A DNA stretch of 64,000 bases from Streptomyces sp. HNM0574 (GTDB lineage Bacteria; Actinomycetota; Actinomycetes; Streptomycetales; Streptomycetaceae), in assembly GCF_012726235.1 (NCBI RefSeq), contig NZ_JAASAH010000003.1:1-64000 (forward strand), written 5' to 3'. Under the pieces are notes generated by a model that was not told the DNA's origin, searched no databases, and worked only from the letters and a program-made list of their open reading frames with translations. Below, piece after piece: positions 24,954 to 32,527 of the stretch (within the stretch, counting starts at the first letter, position 1; every line of letters starts with the position of its first letter). The translations under genes were made by a program, and so were the position numbers.

Positions 24954-27086
24954 TCAGCCGGTGACCGACTCCTCCCCGTTCTCGATGTGGCCCATCAGCC
25001 GCCGCCGGAAGCTGTCGTCCCCCTCGACGGTCAGCAGCAGGTCGTACCAGCCGTGGGCGCCGCGCGTGGCGTGCGCGATGGTCCGGGTGCTGCCCGCGTC
25101 CACCCGGAGCCGCCGCGTCTCCGCGTCCCGCCCCTCGGCGTACGCCTGCGGCACGCAGCTGAGCGTGCAGGCGCGCGCACCGGTGTTGACCACCGTCAGA
25201 TGGATCTCGCGCCGGTCGCCGTCGATGTACGTGCCGACCTTCAGCCCGGCCGCGGCGCCGTCCGCGCTGCCCGCGAACTCGCGGCGGAAGCCGTTCGGCC
25301 CGGTCACCGTGAAGCGGTGGACGCCGTCCCGCACCGGAACCTCCACCTCCGTCTCGCCCTTGGCCCGCACGTCCCGGTGCAGCGGGCGCTCGTACTCGCC
25401 CTCGTACGGGTAGAGCGTGAAGTGCGTGCTCTCGGTGCCGCTGTTGCGCAGCCCCAGCCGGAAGCGGCCGCCGTCGGGGTCGTACGCGCCGTCGGCGTCG
25501 GGCCGGTACGGCAGGGCGCGGGCCGGGCGGGTGCCGGGCTCCTGTGCGGGCATCCGCTGCTCGGCGGGCGGCTTCGGCTTCCAGCGCTCGGTGAACGGCG
25601 GGACCTCGCCGGGCTGTTCGGTCTCCGGCTGACGGCGGCCGCGGGAGAAGTCGAAGGCGGCGGTGAGGTCGCCGGTGACGGAGCGGCGCCAGGGCGTGAT
25701 GTTCGGCTCGCGCACGCCCGTCCACTTCTCCAGGAACCGGATGATCGAGGTGTGGTCGAAGACCTGGGAGCAGACGTACCCGCCGACGCTCCACGGGGAG
25801 ATCACGGTCATCGGCACCCGCATGCCCAGCCCCGTCGGCCGCTCCTGCCACCACTCGTCGGCGCCTTCGGGATCGTCCTCGGCGGGGGCCGGGGGCGGGA
25901 CGTGGTCGAAGAAGCCGTCGTTCTCGTCGAAGGTGAGGAAGAGCGCGGTGTGCCGCCAGACGTCGGGGTGGCGGCCGAGCGCGTCGAGGACCTTGTACAC
26001 GAAGTGGGCGCTCTGCACGGGCGAGGAGCCGCCCGGGTGCTCGCAGTCGACGGTGGCGGGCACCAGGTAGGACACCTCGGGCAGCTCGCCCGCGGCGACG
26101 TCGGCGGCGAACGCCTCGGCCGTGGTGCCGGGTTCGCCCCGGTGCAGGGCGCGGTCGAAGAGGCTGCGCTCGGCCTCGGTGAGCGTGGCCAGGCCCTTCT
26201 TCAGCCGGGCCGACAGGTCCGCGCGCCCGGCCTCGTCGGCCTCGGCCATCTTCCCGTAGAACGCGGTCATGTTCTCCGCGCCGTCCACCTCGGCCAGGGC
26301 CTTCGCGCCGATCGTCTTGAAGCTCGCGAAGAACTCCAGGTTGTTGTCGGTGAAGTTGTCCCACTCCTGGTACACCCGCCAGGAGTGCCCGGCCTCCTCC
26401 AGCCGCTCCGGGTACGTCGTCCAGGAGTAGCCGGGGTGCGTGTCCTCCGCGTAGCAGTCGTTGTTGACGGCGCGGCCGCCGCCGTCCGGCTCGAAGCCGG
26501 TCCAGCCGCTGACCAGATGGTTCCGGTTGGGGCTGGTGGAGGTGTGGATGGACGAGTGGTACGCGTCGCAGACGGTGAACGTCTCGGCCAGCTCGAACTG
26601 CAGCGGGATGTCCCGCCGTTCGTAGTACGCCATCGTCGCGGCCGTCTTCGCCGTCACCCAGCGGTCCGACCAGCCGCCGTGCCAGGCGGTGCCGCCGCCG
26701 GCCCAGGAGTGGTCCAGGTCGCTGATGTACTGCAGGTCCTGACGCTGCTTCTCGGCCGCCTCCCGCACCGGGAACGGCAGCACCGTCCCGGCGCCGAGCG
26801 CGCCCGGCTGCTCGAACACGCTCCGCCCGCCGGGGATTTCGACGGCGTTGCGGTCGCCGAAGCCGCGGACGCCGCGCAGCGTCCCGAAGTAGTGGTCGAA
26901 GGACCGGTTCTCCTGCATCAGGATCACCACGTGGCGGATGTCCGCCAGTCCCCCGGCGCCCTCGCCGGGCCGCTGCTGTGCCATCGCCTGCCGCAGCGAA
27001 GGCGGCAGCAGCGAACCGGCCGCCGCCGCGCCCGCGGCTCCCGCGCCCAGCGCCAGCATCCGGCGTCTCGATATCTCCCAGCCCAC
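24954..27086 (-). CDS. Phosphocholine-specific phospholipase C, Tat-exported
   Basis: A 710-residue secreted phosphoesterase. The Tat signal is SRRRMLALGAGAAG, with cleavage expected near AMAQQ. The catalytic domain has QENRSFDHYFGTLRG (metal and nucleophile region), SSIHTSTSPNRNHLVSGWTG, EWDNFTDNN and FDENDGFFDHVPPP. Two C-terminal DUF756-type beta domains end the protein (about 510-700). It resembles non-haemolytic PlcN/PlcC enzymes, which split phosphatidylcholine outside the cell, often to gain phosphate, so phosphate-regulated (PhoP) expression is plausible but no PHO box was identified. The start is GTG 27086, after GGGAGG with 5-nt spacing. Confidence 0.93.
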   Translation of the reverse strand: MGWEISRRRMLALGAGAAGAAAAGSLLPPSLRQAMAQQRPGEGAGGLADIRHVVILMQENRSFDHYFGTLRGVRGFGDRNAVEIPGGRSVFEQPGALGAGTVLPFPVREAAEKQRQDLQYISDLDHSWAGGGTAWHGGWSDRWVTAKTAATMAYYERRDIPLQFELAETFTVCDAYHSSIHTSTSPNRNHLVSGWTGFEPDGGGRAVNNDCYAEDTHPGYSWTTYPERLEEAGHSWRVYQEWDNFTDNNLEFFASFKTIGAKALAEVDGAENMTAFYGKMAEADEAGRADLSARLKKGLATLTEAERSLFDRALHRGEPGTTAEAFAADVAAGELPEVSYLVPATVDCEHPGGSSPVQSAHFVYKVLDALGRHPDVWRHTALFLTFDENDGFFDHVPPPAPAEDDPEGADEWWQERPTGLGMRVPMTVISPWSVGGYVCSQVFDHTSIIRFLEKWTGVREPNITPWRRSVTGDLTAAFDFSRGRRQPETEQPGEVPPFTERWKPKPPAEQRMPAQEPGTRPARALPYRPDADGAYDPDGGRFRLGLRNSGTESTHFTLYPYEGEYERPLHRDVRAKGETEVEVPVRDGVHRFTVTGPNGFRREFAGSADGAAAGLKVGTYIDGDRREIHLTVVNTGARACTLSCVPQAYAEGRDAETRRLRVDAGSTRTIAHATRGAHGWYDLLLTVEGDDSFRRRLMGHIENGEESVTG

Positions 27087-27231
27087 CTGTGCCTCCCGGC
27101 TCGCCCAAGATCCCCCGAACCGGACGGGAAGCTACGCGCTCACGGTGACCGGCGGAAGCCCCGCACCCGAAGCCTCGGTGAACAGGCGTCCGTTTCTTGC
27201 CGGTTGACCCGGAAATTCGGCGCGGGAAACG

Positions 27232-27274
27232 GCCGGGAAGCGCCGGCGGAAAAGGCCCGCCGGCGCTTTCCGGC
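27232..27274 (-). terminator. Terminator of the cupin gene
   Basis: An 18-bp stem (27232-27249 with 27257-27274) has a single G:T wobble and a 7-nt loop AAAAGGC. It lies 15 bp past the stop of the cupin gene, ahead of the phospholipase promoter region. Confidence 0.85.
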
Positions 27275-27288
27275 AGGACCGGCGACCC

Positions 27289-28209
27289 CTAGGACAGGTT
27301 CCGCATCTCGTCCGCGAGTGCGGCCCGCAGCACCTTCCAGGAAAGGTCGGAATGGGTCTCGAACCAGTTGTGGTCGTGCGGGAACTTCTCCTCGATGTAC
27401 TCGAATTCGTTGCGGGACATCGGCCCGGGAACGACCTCGTCCATCCCCGTCTCGTCCTCGTTCAGATAGACGTGGAAACTCGCCGCGAAATCACCGGTGT
27501 CGTTCAGCAGGTCGTCCTTCTGCCATGCCGGGCCGCCGTCCAGTGGGCAGTACACCTTGTGCACCGCGTACTGGCTCCCGGACAGCCAGGCGCAGCGGCC
27601 CGGCGTGAGCGTCACCAGCCCGCGCTTCTCCGCGTCCCAGTCCAGCTCCTCGTACGACATGACGTCGAGCTGACCTGCGAGGCAGTAGATGATCCCGGTG
27701 GTGTTGCCGTGCGAGTGCATCGGCGAGAAGTGCTGCGCGGGCCAGATCTCCAGCACCACGGGGGAGCCGATGTTCTGCTCCTCGGGGACGTCCGCCACGT
27801 ACCCGTGCCGGACCACCTGGTCGTCGAAGTCGCCCTTTCCGGTGCAGGCCACGCGGATGTAGGGCGGGTGACTGTCGTCCTTCTCCGCCTTCGCCTTGAG
27901 GATGTGCCGCAGCAGCCGGTCCTCGCCGCCCGGCGGGGTGGGCTCCAGCAGCCGGCGGATGCCCTGCACCTCCCAGGCCGCCAGCCGCATGTGCTCGGCC
28001 TTGCGTTTCAGGTCCATCACGGCGGGCGGGACCATGAGTTGCCGGGTGTACTCGTCGAAGGACGACGCCTGGTCGATGACGAGTGCGGGGCTGAGCGTCT
28101 CGGCGGCGATACGGAGCCGGTGTTCCTCCTCCCGCGTGATGTAGAAGGGGTGCGCCGGCTCGGCCGCTTGGTTTCCGTCCTCGTTCCGGTTGATTTTCGG
28201 TGAAGTCAC
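27289..28209 (-). CDS. Cysteine dioxygenase-like cupin protein
   Basis: 306 residues. The cupin core has the HxH metal motif in PMHSHGNTTGIIYCLAG and a likely third ligand in YAVHKVYC, so a mononuclear iron site is expected. The Cys in IIYCLAG sits where the Cys-Tyr cofactor Cys of cysteine dioxygenases lies. The N-terminal half (about 30-130) is helical and larger than in compact bacterial enzymes. Cysteine dioxygenase would turn cysteine into cysteine sulfinate, but other thiol dioxygenase substrates are possible. GTG 28209 has AGAGG 6 nt upstream, while the earlier ATG 28233 has no such site. It is divergent from the PIG-L gene across 368 bp. Confidence 0.75.
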   Translation of the reverse strand: MTSPKINRNEDGNQAAEPAHPFYITREEEHRLRIAAETLSPALVIDQASSFDEYTRQLMVPPAVMDLKRKAEHMRLAAWEVQGIRRLLEPTPPGGEDRLLRHILKAKAEKDDSHPPYIRVACTGKGDFDDQVVRHGYVADVPEEQNIGSPVVLEIWPAQHFSPMHSHGNTTGIIYCLAGQLDVMSYEELDWDAEKRGLVTLTPGRCAWLSGSQYAVHKVYCPLDGGPAWQKDDLLNDTGDFAASFHVYLNEDETGMDEVVPGPMSRNEFEYIEEKFPHDHNWFETHSDLSWKVLRAALADEMRNLS

Positions 28210-28524
28210 GGATTTCCTCTCACTGTTGAACATCCGCGTATTTCGCGGGAGCGCTTCCGACGGACAGTCAATCGGCCGTGCGCGGTGCTGCCATGTCCCT
28301 GTTCGGGTGACGTACGGGGTGTGCGGCGAGGGCGAATCGTTTGCCCTTCGCGAGACTTCGCGGGCACGCGGAGATCCCGTACGGGCCCGTTCCCCACGCC
28401 GCCGCGGCACGTGTACGGCCGTGCGGGGAGGGGGAGTTCACCAGGCGTCCGTGTGCTTCCCCGGTACGCGCGGCCGCGCGCCCGGCGTACGCGTCCGCCC
28501 CAGCGACGAAGGAGTCAGCACCCC
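28210..28524. other. Divergent promoter region between cupin and PIG-L genes
   Basis: This holds promoters for both directions. Several GTACGSG-type words recur (for example about 28309, 28379 and 28474), but I cannot assign them to a known regulator. I see no ORF with a good ribosome-binding site until the small one at 28525. Confidence 0.4.
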
Positions 28525-28581
28525 ATGCGGCACACCCCCAGACCAGCCGTCCCCGGCGCACCCCGAAGGACCCGACGGTGA
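28525..28581 (+). CDS. Possible 18-residue upstream ORF coupled to PIG-L gene
   Basis: ATG 28525 follows a strong SD, GAAGGAG, with 10-nt spacing and encodes an Arg/Pro-rich 18-residue peptide that stops at TGA 28579-28581. The stop overlaps the GTG start of the PIG-L gene in the four bases GTGA. It may be a translational coupler, a regulatory uORF, or simply chance. The PIG-L start also has its own GAAGGA site inside this ORF. Confidence 0.4.
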   Translation: MRHTPRPAVPGAPRRTRR

Positions 28582-30473
28582 GGCGCCCCGCACCCCCGGG
28601 ACGCGGCCGTCTCCGGCACGCCCTGCTCGGCGGCCTCGCCGCGGTCGCGGTGGCGACGACGATGCTGCCCGCCGCGGCCGCCCAGCCGTCCGGGCCCGCG
28701 AGCGCGGCCGGAGCCCAACGGGCCGCCGCCACCTCCGAAGCCGCCTCCGGCGCCGCCTCGGACGGTGCGAGGAAGAAACGTGCGCACACCGACGTGCTGT
28801 TCATCGGCGCGCACCCGGACGACGAGTTCCAGTCGCTGTCGACCTTCGGCCAGTGGGCGGAGAAGCGGAAGCTCAGCACCGGCGTCGTGACGATCACCCG
28901 CGGCGAGGGCGGCGGCAACGCCGTCGGCAACGAGGAGGGCGCCCCGCTCGGCATGCTCCGCGAGGCCGAGGAGCGGGAGGCCGTCCGTCTGGCCGGCGTC
29001 CGGAACGTCTTCTACCTCGACAAGCCGGACTTCTGGTACACCCTGTCCGCGCCGCTGACCTCGAAGGTCTGGGACCGGGAACCCTCCCGCAAGGACACCC
29101 TGGAACGCCTCGTGCGGCTCATCCGCGCGACCACGCCGAAGACCGTCGTCACCATGGACCCGCGCCCCTTCGACCAGCACGGCGGGCACCAGCTCGCCGG
29201 ACGGCTGGCGACCGAGGCGTTCGAACTGGCCGGGAACCGGAAGGCGTTCCCCCACCAGATCACCAAGGAGCGCTACAAGCCCTGGCAGCCCTCCGGCCTC
29301 CTCGCGCAGAACTGGCGCTTCCAGGGCCCCAGCGGCAAGTCCTGCGCCACGTCCCCGCAGCGCGACGAGGCCAGCGGGCTGCCCGTACGCGGCTGGTGGG
29401 GCGGCGTCGAGTCGCGGAAGCACCGGACGAGCTGGGCTCAGGTGGAGCGGGACGCGCAGCGCAAGTACGTGTCACAGGGCTTCGGTTCCGTCCCCGAGAA
29501 GGTCACCGAGGAGGAGAAGCAGCAGTGCGACTGGTTCACCGTGCTCGCCGAGCACGGGAAGCCGGTCAAGGCGAAGGCGGAGCCGCAGTCCGGACTGAAG
29601 CCGGTGTACGCGGAGTTCGCCCGCTGGGCCCGTGACGTCGGCATGCCCTGGCTCGCCAACAAGGCCCAGCCGGACTACCCGGAGCGCCCCGGCACCACCG
29701 TGCCGATGGCGGCGCACGCGCCCGCCGTCGACGGCAAGGCCGGCGAGGGCGAATACCCGGGCGACCCGGTGCGGCTGGACCACTGGCAGGGCGAGAAGTG
29801 CGCGACCGCGCAGGACTGTTCGGCCGAGGCCCGGCTGTCCCACCACGGTGACGCGCTGTACGCCCTCGTCCACGTCACCGACGACAAACAGGGCACGAAA
29901 CTGGGCGCCGACGACTGCAAACGCCACTGGCGCACCGACTCCGTGGAGCTCGCCCTCGACCCGAAGGGCACCTCCGACGACACCTCCACCGTCTTCAAGA
30001 CCGGCCTGCTGCCCTTCACCGACCCGCGTCCCGACTCGGCGGACGCGGGCGGCCCCTGCGCCGCCCGCGACGCCGACAACCGGCAGGGCCCCGCGGCCAG
30101 GACGGCGCCCGGGCTCGAAGTCGCGTCCCAGGTGACGAAGCCGTACAAGGGCTACACGGTCGAGGTGAAGATCCCGTACCGCGTCCTCCCCGCCACCGTC
30201 GACCCCACGCGGCTCACGGCGAACGTGATGGTCTACGACTCGGACACCGACGACAAGACCGGCCAGACCCGCCTCGCCTGGGCCACCTTCGGCAGCGCCC
30301 AGGCCGACCCCTACGTCTGGGGCCGCACCCCCCTCCTCGGCGCCGCACCCCCGGCCGTCTCCCCGTCCCCACCGGACATCCCCCTGGAAGCGGCGAAAAG
30401 CATCGACTCCCCCGCCTCCGTCAAACAGAGCAAACGCACCGGCGTCCCCCTCGCCGGCGGCCCCAGAGCCTGA
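28578..30473 (+). CDS. Secreted PIG-L family deacetylase with C-terminal CBM9-like domain
   Basis: About 631 residues. A basic signal peptide (RGRLRHALLGGLAAVAVATT) leads to cleavage near AAAAQ. The PIG-L/LmbE domain begins near 72; the zinc and catalytic block AHPDDE is at 78-83, and a further ligand His lies in DQHGGHQLAG. Such enzymes remove N-acetyl groups from sugars (GlcNAc-inositol, antibiotic sugars, chitooligosaccharides). The C-terminal half (about 390-600) resembles the beta-sandwich of CBM9/DOMON-like modules (ALYALVHVTDDKQ, DSVELALDPKG, YTVEVKIPYRVL), so an extracellular glycan substrate is likely. GTG 28578 is chosen for the GAAGGA 7 nt before it. A 12-bp terminator stem follows. 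Confidence 0.88.
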   Translation: MRRPAPPGRGRLRHALLGGLAAVAVATTMLPAAAAQPSGPASAAGAQRAAATSEAASGAASDGARKKRAHTDVLFIGAHPDDEFQSLSTFGQWAEKRKLSTGVVTITRGEGGGNAVGNEEGAPLGMLREAEEREAVRLAGVRNVFYLDKPDFWYTLSAPLTSKVWDREPSRKDTLERLVRLIRATTPKTVVTMDPRPFDQHGGHQLAGRLATEAFELAGNRKAFPHQITKERYKPWQPSGLLAQNWRFQGPSGKSCATSPQRDEASGLPVRGWWGGVESRKHRTSWAQVERDAQRKYVSQGFGSVPEKVTEEEKQQCDWFTVLAEHGKPVKAKAEPQSGLKPVYAEFARWARDVGMPWLANKAQPDYPERPGTTVPMAAHAPAVDGKAGEGEYPGDPVRLDHWQGEKCATAQDCSAEARLSHHGDALYALVHVTDDKQGTKLGADDCKRHWRTDSVELALDPKGTSDDTSTVFKTGLLPFTDPRPDSADAGGPCAARDADNRQGPAARTAPGLEVASQVTKPYKGYTVEVKIPYRVLPATVDPTRLTANVMVYDSDTDDKTGQTRLAWATFGSAQADPYVWGRTPLLGAAPPAVSPSPPDIPLEAAKSIDSPASVKQSKRTGVPLAGGPRA

Positions 30474-30485
30474 GACAGCACAACA

Positions 30486-30514
30486 GACGGCCCCGGCAAG
30501 TCGCCGGGGCCGTC
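30486..30514. terminator. Terminator between PIG-L and LodAB operon
   Basis: A perfect 12-bp stem, GACGGCCCCGGC (30486-30497) paired with 30503-30514, closes the 5-nt loop AAGTC. It serves the convergent PIG-L gene and the three-gene oxidase operon. Confidence 0.88.
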
Positions 30515-30534
30515 GGGGTGTTGGAGGAGCGCAC

Positions 30535-31302
30535 CTACGGCGTCGCCGTGTTCAGTGAGGTGTGGTTCCACCAGCGTTGGGTGCTGACGGTGAAGGTGAG
30601 GGGGGCGGCGTCGCCGCCGGAGCGGGGCTTGACGGTGCCGCTCTGTGCCGACTTCGGTTCCATCGGGCTCTTCGTCTTCAGGTACGGCTTCTCCGGGATG
30701 GCGGGGACGGTGACGAGCGGGACGCCGTCGAGCAGCGTCTGCGTGGGCGCCTGGCCCTTGACCTTCACGTCGGTCACGCTGATCACCTCGTCCCAGTGCT
30801 CCTTCTTGACGAGCTTGTGCGCGAGGAAGGTCTCCTCCGGGGTGCCGAAGAGCAGCCCCGTGTACTTCTCGGGGTACGCCGCGTTCGTCTCGGTGTCCTC
30901 GAAGTACCGGACGGCATCGGGGAACTTGACCGTGGCCTTGACCTCCTTGCCGTTGCCGTCCTTCAGCCGCGTGAACGTCCGCTTCTGCTCCTTGTCCACG
31001 GTCACGCGCTCCAGGTACACCTCCATCGAAGTGCGCTTCCCGTCCCGGATGTCGATGAGCGGGAACTCCTCCGCGGTCAGCATCGAGTAGTAGTACGCGA
31101 ACCCGCCGGGCTTCTCCTTGTGCAGGTCCGTCAGGTACGCCTGCTTCGCCGCCTCCGGCTCCATCGTGATCGACAGCACCGCCTGGTAGGCGTGCGCCGG
31201 GACCTTGAACAGCGACAGGTGGTAGGCGACGAGGTGCTTCTCCCCCAGCAGGATGAAGCGGTGCTGGTGCTTGAGGGGGTCGTGGTCGTGCTGGTCCGTC
31301 AT
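30535..31302 (-). CDS. Unknown protein of the LodA/LodB-type oxidase operon
   Basis: 255 residues with no signal peptide or membrane helix. It has a His-rich N-terminus (HDHDPLKHQHRF), an alpha/beta core with RFILLGEKHLVAYHLSLF, YQAVLSITMEP and FAYYYSMLTAEEFPL, and a Lys-rich middle. The last 60 residues form a beta-rich region ending in QRWWNHTSLN. I do not recognise the family. It is the third gene after the quinoprotein oxidase and its flavoprotein, 28 bp behind the latter, and ATG 31302 has a strong GGAGGAGAC site. Context suggests a role with the oxidase (partner, chaperone, regulator or detoxification of product); none is proven. Confidence 0.8.
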   Translation of the reverse strand: MTDQHDHDPLKHQHRFILLGEKHLVAYHLSLFKVPAHAYQAVLSITMEPEAAKQAYLTDLHKEKPGGFAYYYSMLTAEEFPLIDIRDGKRTSMEVYLERVTVDKEQKRTFTRLKDGNGKEVKATVKFPDAVRYFEDTETNAAYPEKYTGLLFGTPEETFLAHKLVKKEHWDEVISVTDVKVKGQAPTQTLLDGVPLVTVPAIPEKPYLKTKSPMEPKSAQSGTVKPRSGGDAAPLTFTVSTQRWWNHTSLNTATP

Positions 31303-31330
31303 GTCTCCTCCTCGGAGCGGTCGTGGGTGG

Positions 31331-32527
31331 TCAGACGGGTGCGGGCAACTCGCCCGCGACGGCGCCCTGTCGGCGCCGCCAGAACAGGTGGCGGGACCAG
31401 CGGCGCTCCTGCGCGTGCACGAGCCGGTGCCCGTGCAGGTAGGCGTCGAAGGTCTCCCGCACCCGGCCCGCGTACTCGGCCGCGGCCCCGGAGTCCCCGC
31501 CGAGCAGGCCGTCGACGGCCAGGCCCGCGGACAGCCCGGTGTAGAGCGCGGTGAGGACGCCCTGCGAGGAGAGCGGGTCGAAGGCCGCCGCCGCGTCCCC
31601 GGCCGCCGTCCACCCGTCCCCCGTCACGGGGTCGAGGCGGGCGGTGTGCGCGGGGCCGCGCCGGGGTTGCGCCCCGGCGGGGACGGCGCGGCCCGCGGCG
31701 CGCGCGGCGACGTGCCGGGTACCGGCCAGCCGCCGCAGCAGCGCGGCCCGGGTGGAGGCGGTGGCGGACGGCAGGTCGGGGTCGGTGAAGTACGCGACCA
31801 TGCGGCCGCCTTCGGGCCGCGGCGCCGTGTACCACCAGCCGTCGGCCACGGACTCGACCAGCGAGCACCGCTCCCCGGCGCCCGGCGGCCCGTCCCCCTG
31901 CGCCGGGCCGAGCGCGAGGTGCAGGGCGATGAGCCGGTCGTGCCGGACCCGCCGGGCCCCGGCCCGCGTGGCGAGCGCGGCCCGCCGCCCGGTCGCGTCG
32001 ACGATCCACCGGCACCGGACGGCACCGTCCCGCTGCGGAGCGCGGGTCCCGTCCGGGCCGGTCGCGCTCAGCGGGGCGTGCCAGCCGCCGTCCGGCAGCC
32101 GGTGCGCCCGGCCGACGGCCCGCCGCTCGCGCACCTCGACGCCCGCGGCGCGCGCCGCGTCCCGCAACTGCCGGTCGAAGACGGGCCGTTCCAGGTGCCA
32201 GCCGTGGCCCCAGGGGTCGCGCACGAAGTCGACGGACTCCAGCCGGCCCGAGCCCCAGGCCGAGAGGTTGGCGTAACAGGGCAGGTGGCGGGCGTCCAGC
32301 GCGGCGGCCGGGACGCCCAGGTCGTGCAGCAGCAGCCGCGCCGCGGGGACGAGCGACTCCCCCGTCTTCGGCGGCCCCGACCCCGCGTCGGCGAGCAGGA
32401 CGCGGCGGCCGGCGCGCTGGAGCGTCAGGGCCGCGGCCGCTCCCGCGGGGCCGCCGCCCGCGACGAGCACGTCGTACTCCTCGCGGGCGGCGGCGCCCGG
32501 CCGGGCCGGTGGCGGGACGGCGGTCAC
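31331..32527 (-). CDS. LodB-like FAD-dependent oxidoreductase (cofactor maturation)
   Basis: 398 residues. The FAD-binding GxGxxG is in VLVAGGGPAGAAAALTLQRAG (residues about 20-40). GDAAAAFDPLSSQGVLTAL near 305-323 is the family's second flavin motif (the GD motif and the loop beside the flavin), as in tryptophan-halogenase/geranylgeranyl-reductase-type flavoproteins. In LodA/LodB and GoxA/GoxB systems such a flavoprotein is needed to make the cysteine tryptophylquinone cofactor of the oxidase. It overlaps the oxidase stop by 4 nt (GTGA), so the two are translationally coupled. The start is GTG 32527. Confidence 0.85.
   Translation of the reverse strand: MTAVPPPARPGAAAREEYDVLVAGGGPAGAAAALTLQRAGRRVLLADAGSGPPKTGESLVPAARLLLHDLGVPAAALDARHLPCYANLSAWGSGRLESVDFVRDPWGHGWHLERPVFDRQLRDAARAAGVEVRERRAVGRAHRLPDGGWHAPLSATGPDGTRAPQRDGAVRCRWIVDATGRRAALATRAGARRVRHDRLIALHLALGPAQGDGPPGAGERCSLVESVADGWWYTAPRPEGGRMVAYFTDPDLPSATASTRAALLRRLAGTRHVAARAAGRAVPAGAQPRRGPAHTARLDPVTGDGWTAAGDAAAAFDPLSSQGVLTALYTGLSAGLAVDGLLGGDSGAAAEYAGRVRETFDAYLHGHRLVHAQERRWSRHLFWRRRQGAVAGELPAPV

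Noticed and set aside
22435..27108. One very long minus-strand frame joining the MMPL transporter with sequence opposite the phospholipase reading frame.
   Set aside because: Only the part from 24774 downward has transporter sequence. The upstream part is the phospholipase gene read in the wrong frame, and ATG 24774 gives a normal MMPL start, so no fusion is proposed.
24801..27608. A 935-codon plus-strand frame opposite the phospholipase C gene.
   Set aside because: No recognisable motif, and the minus strand encodes an intact Tat-exported phospholipase C.
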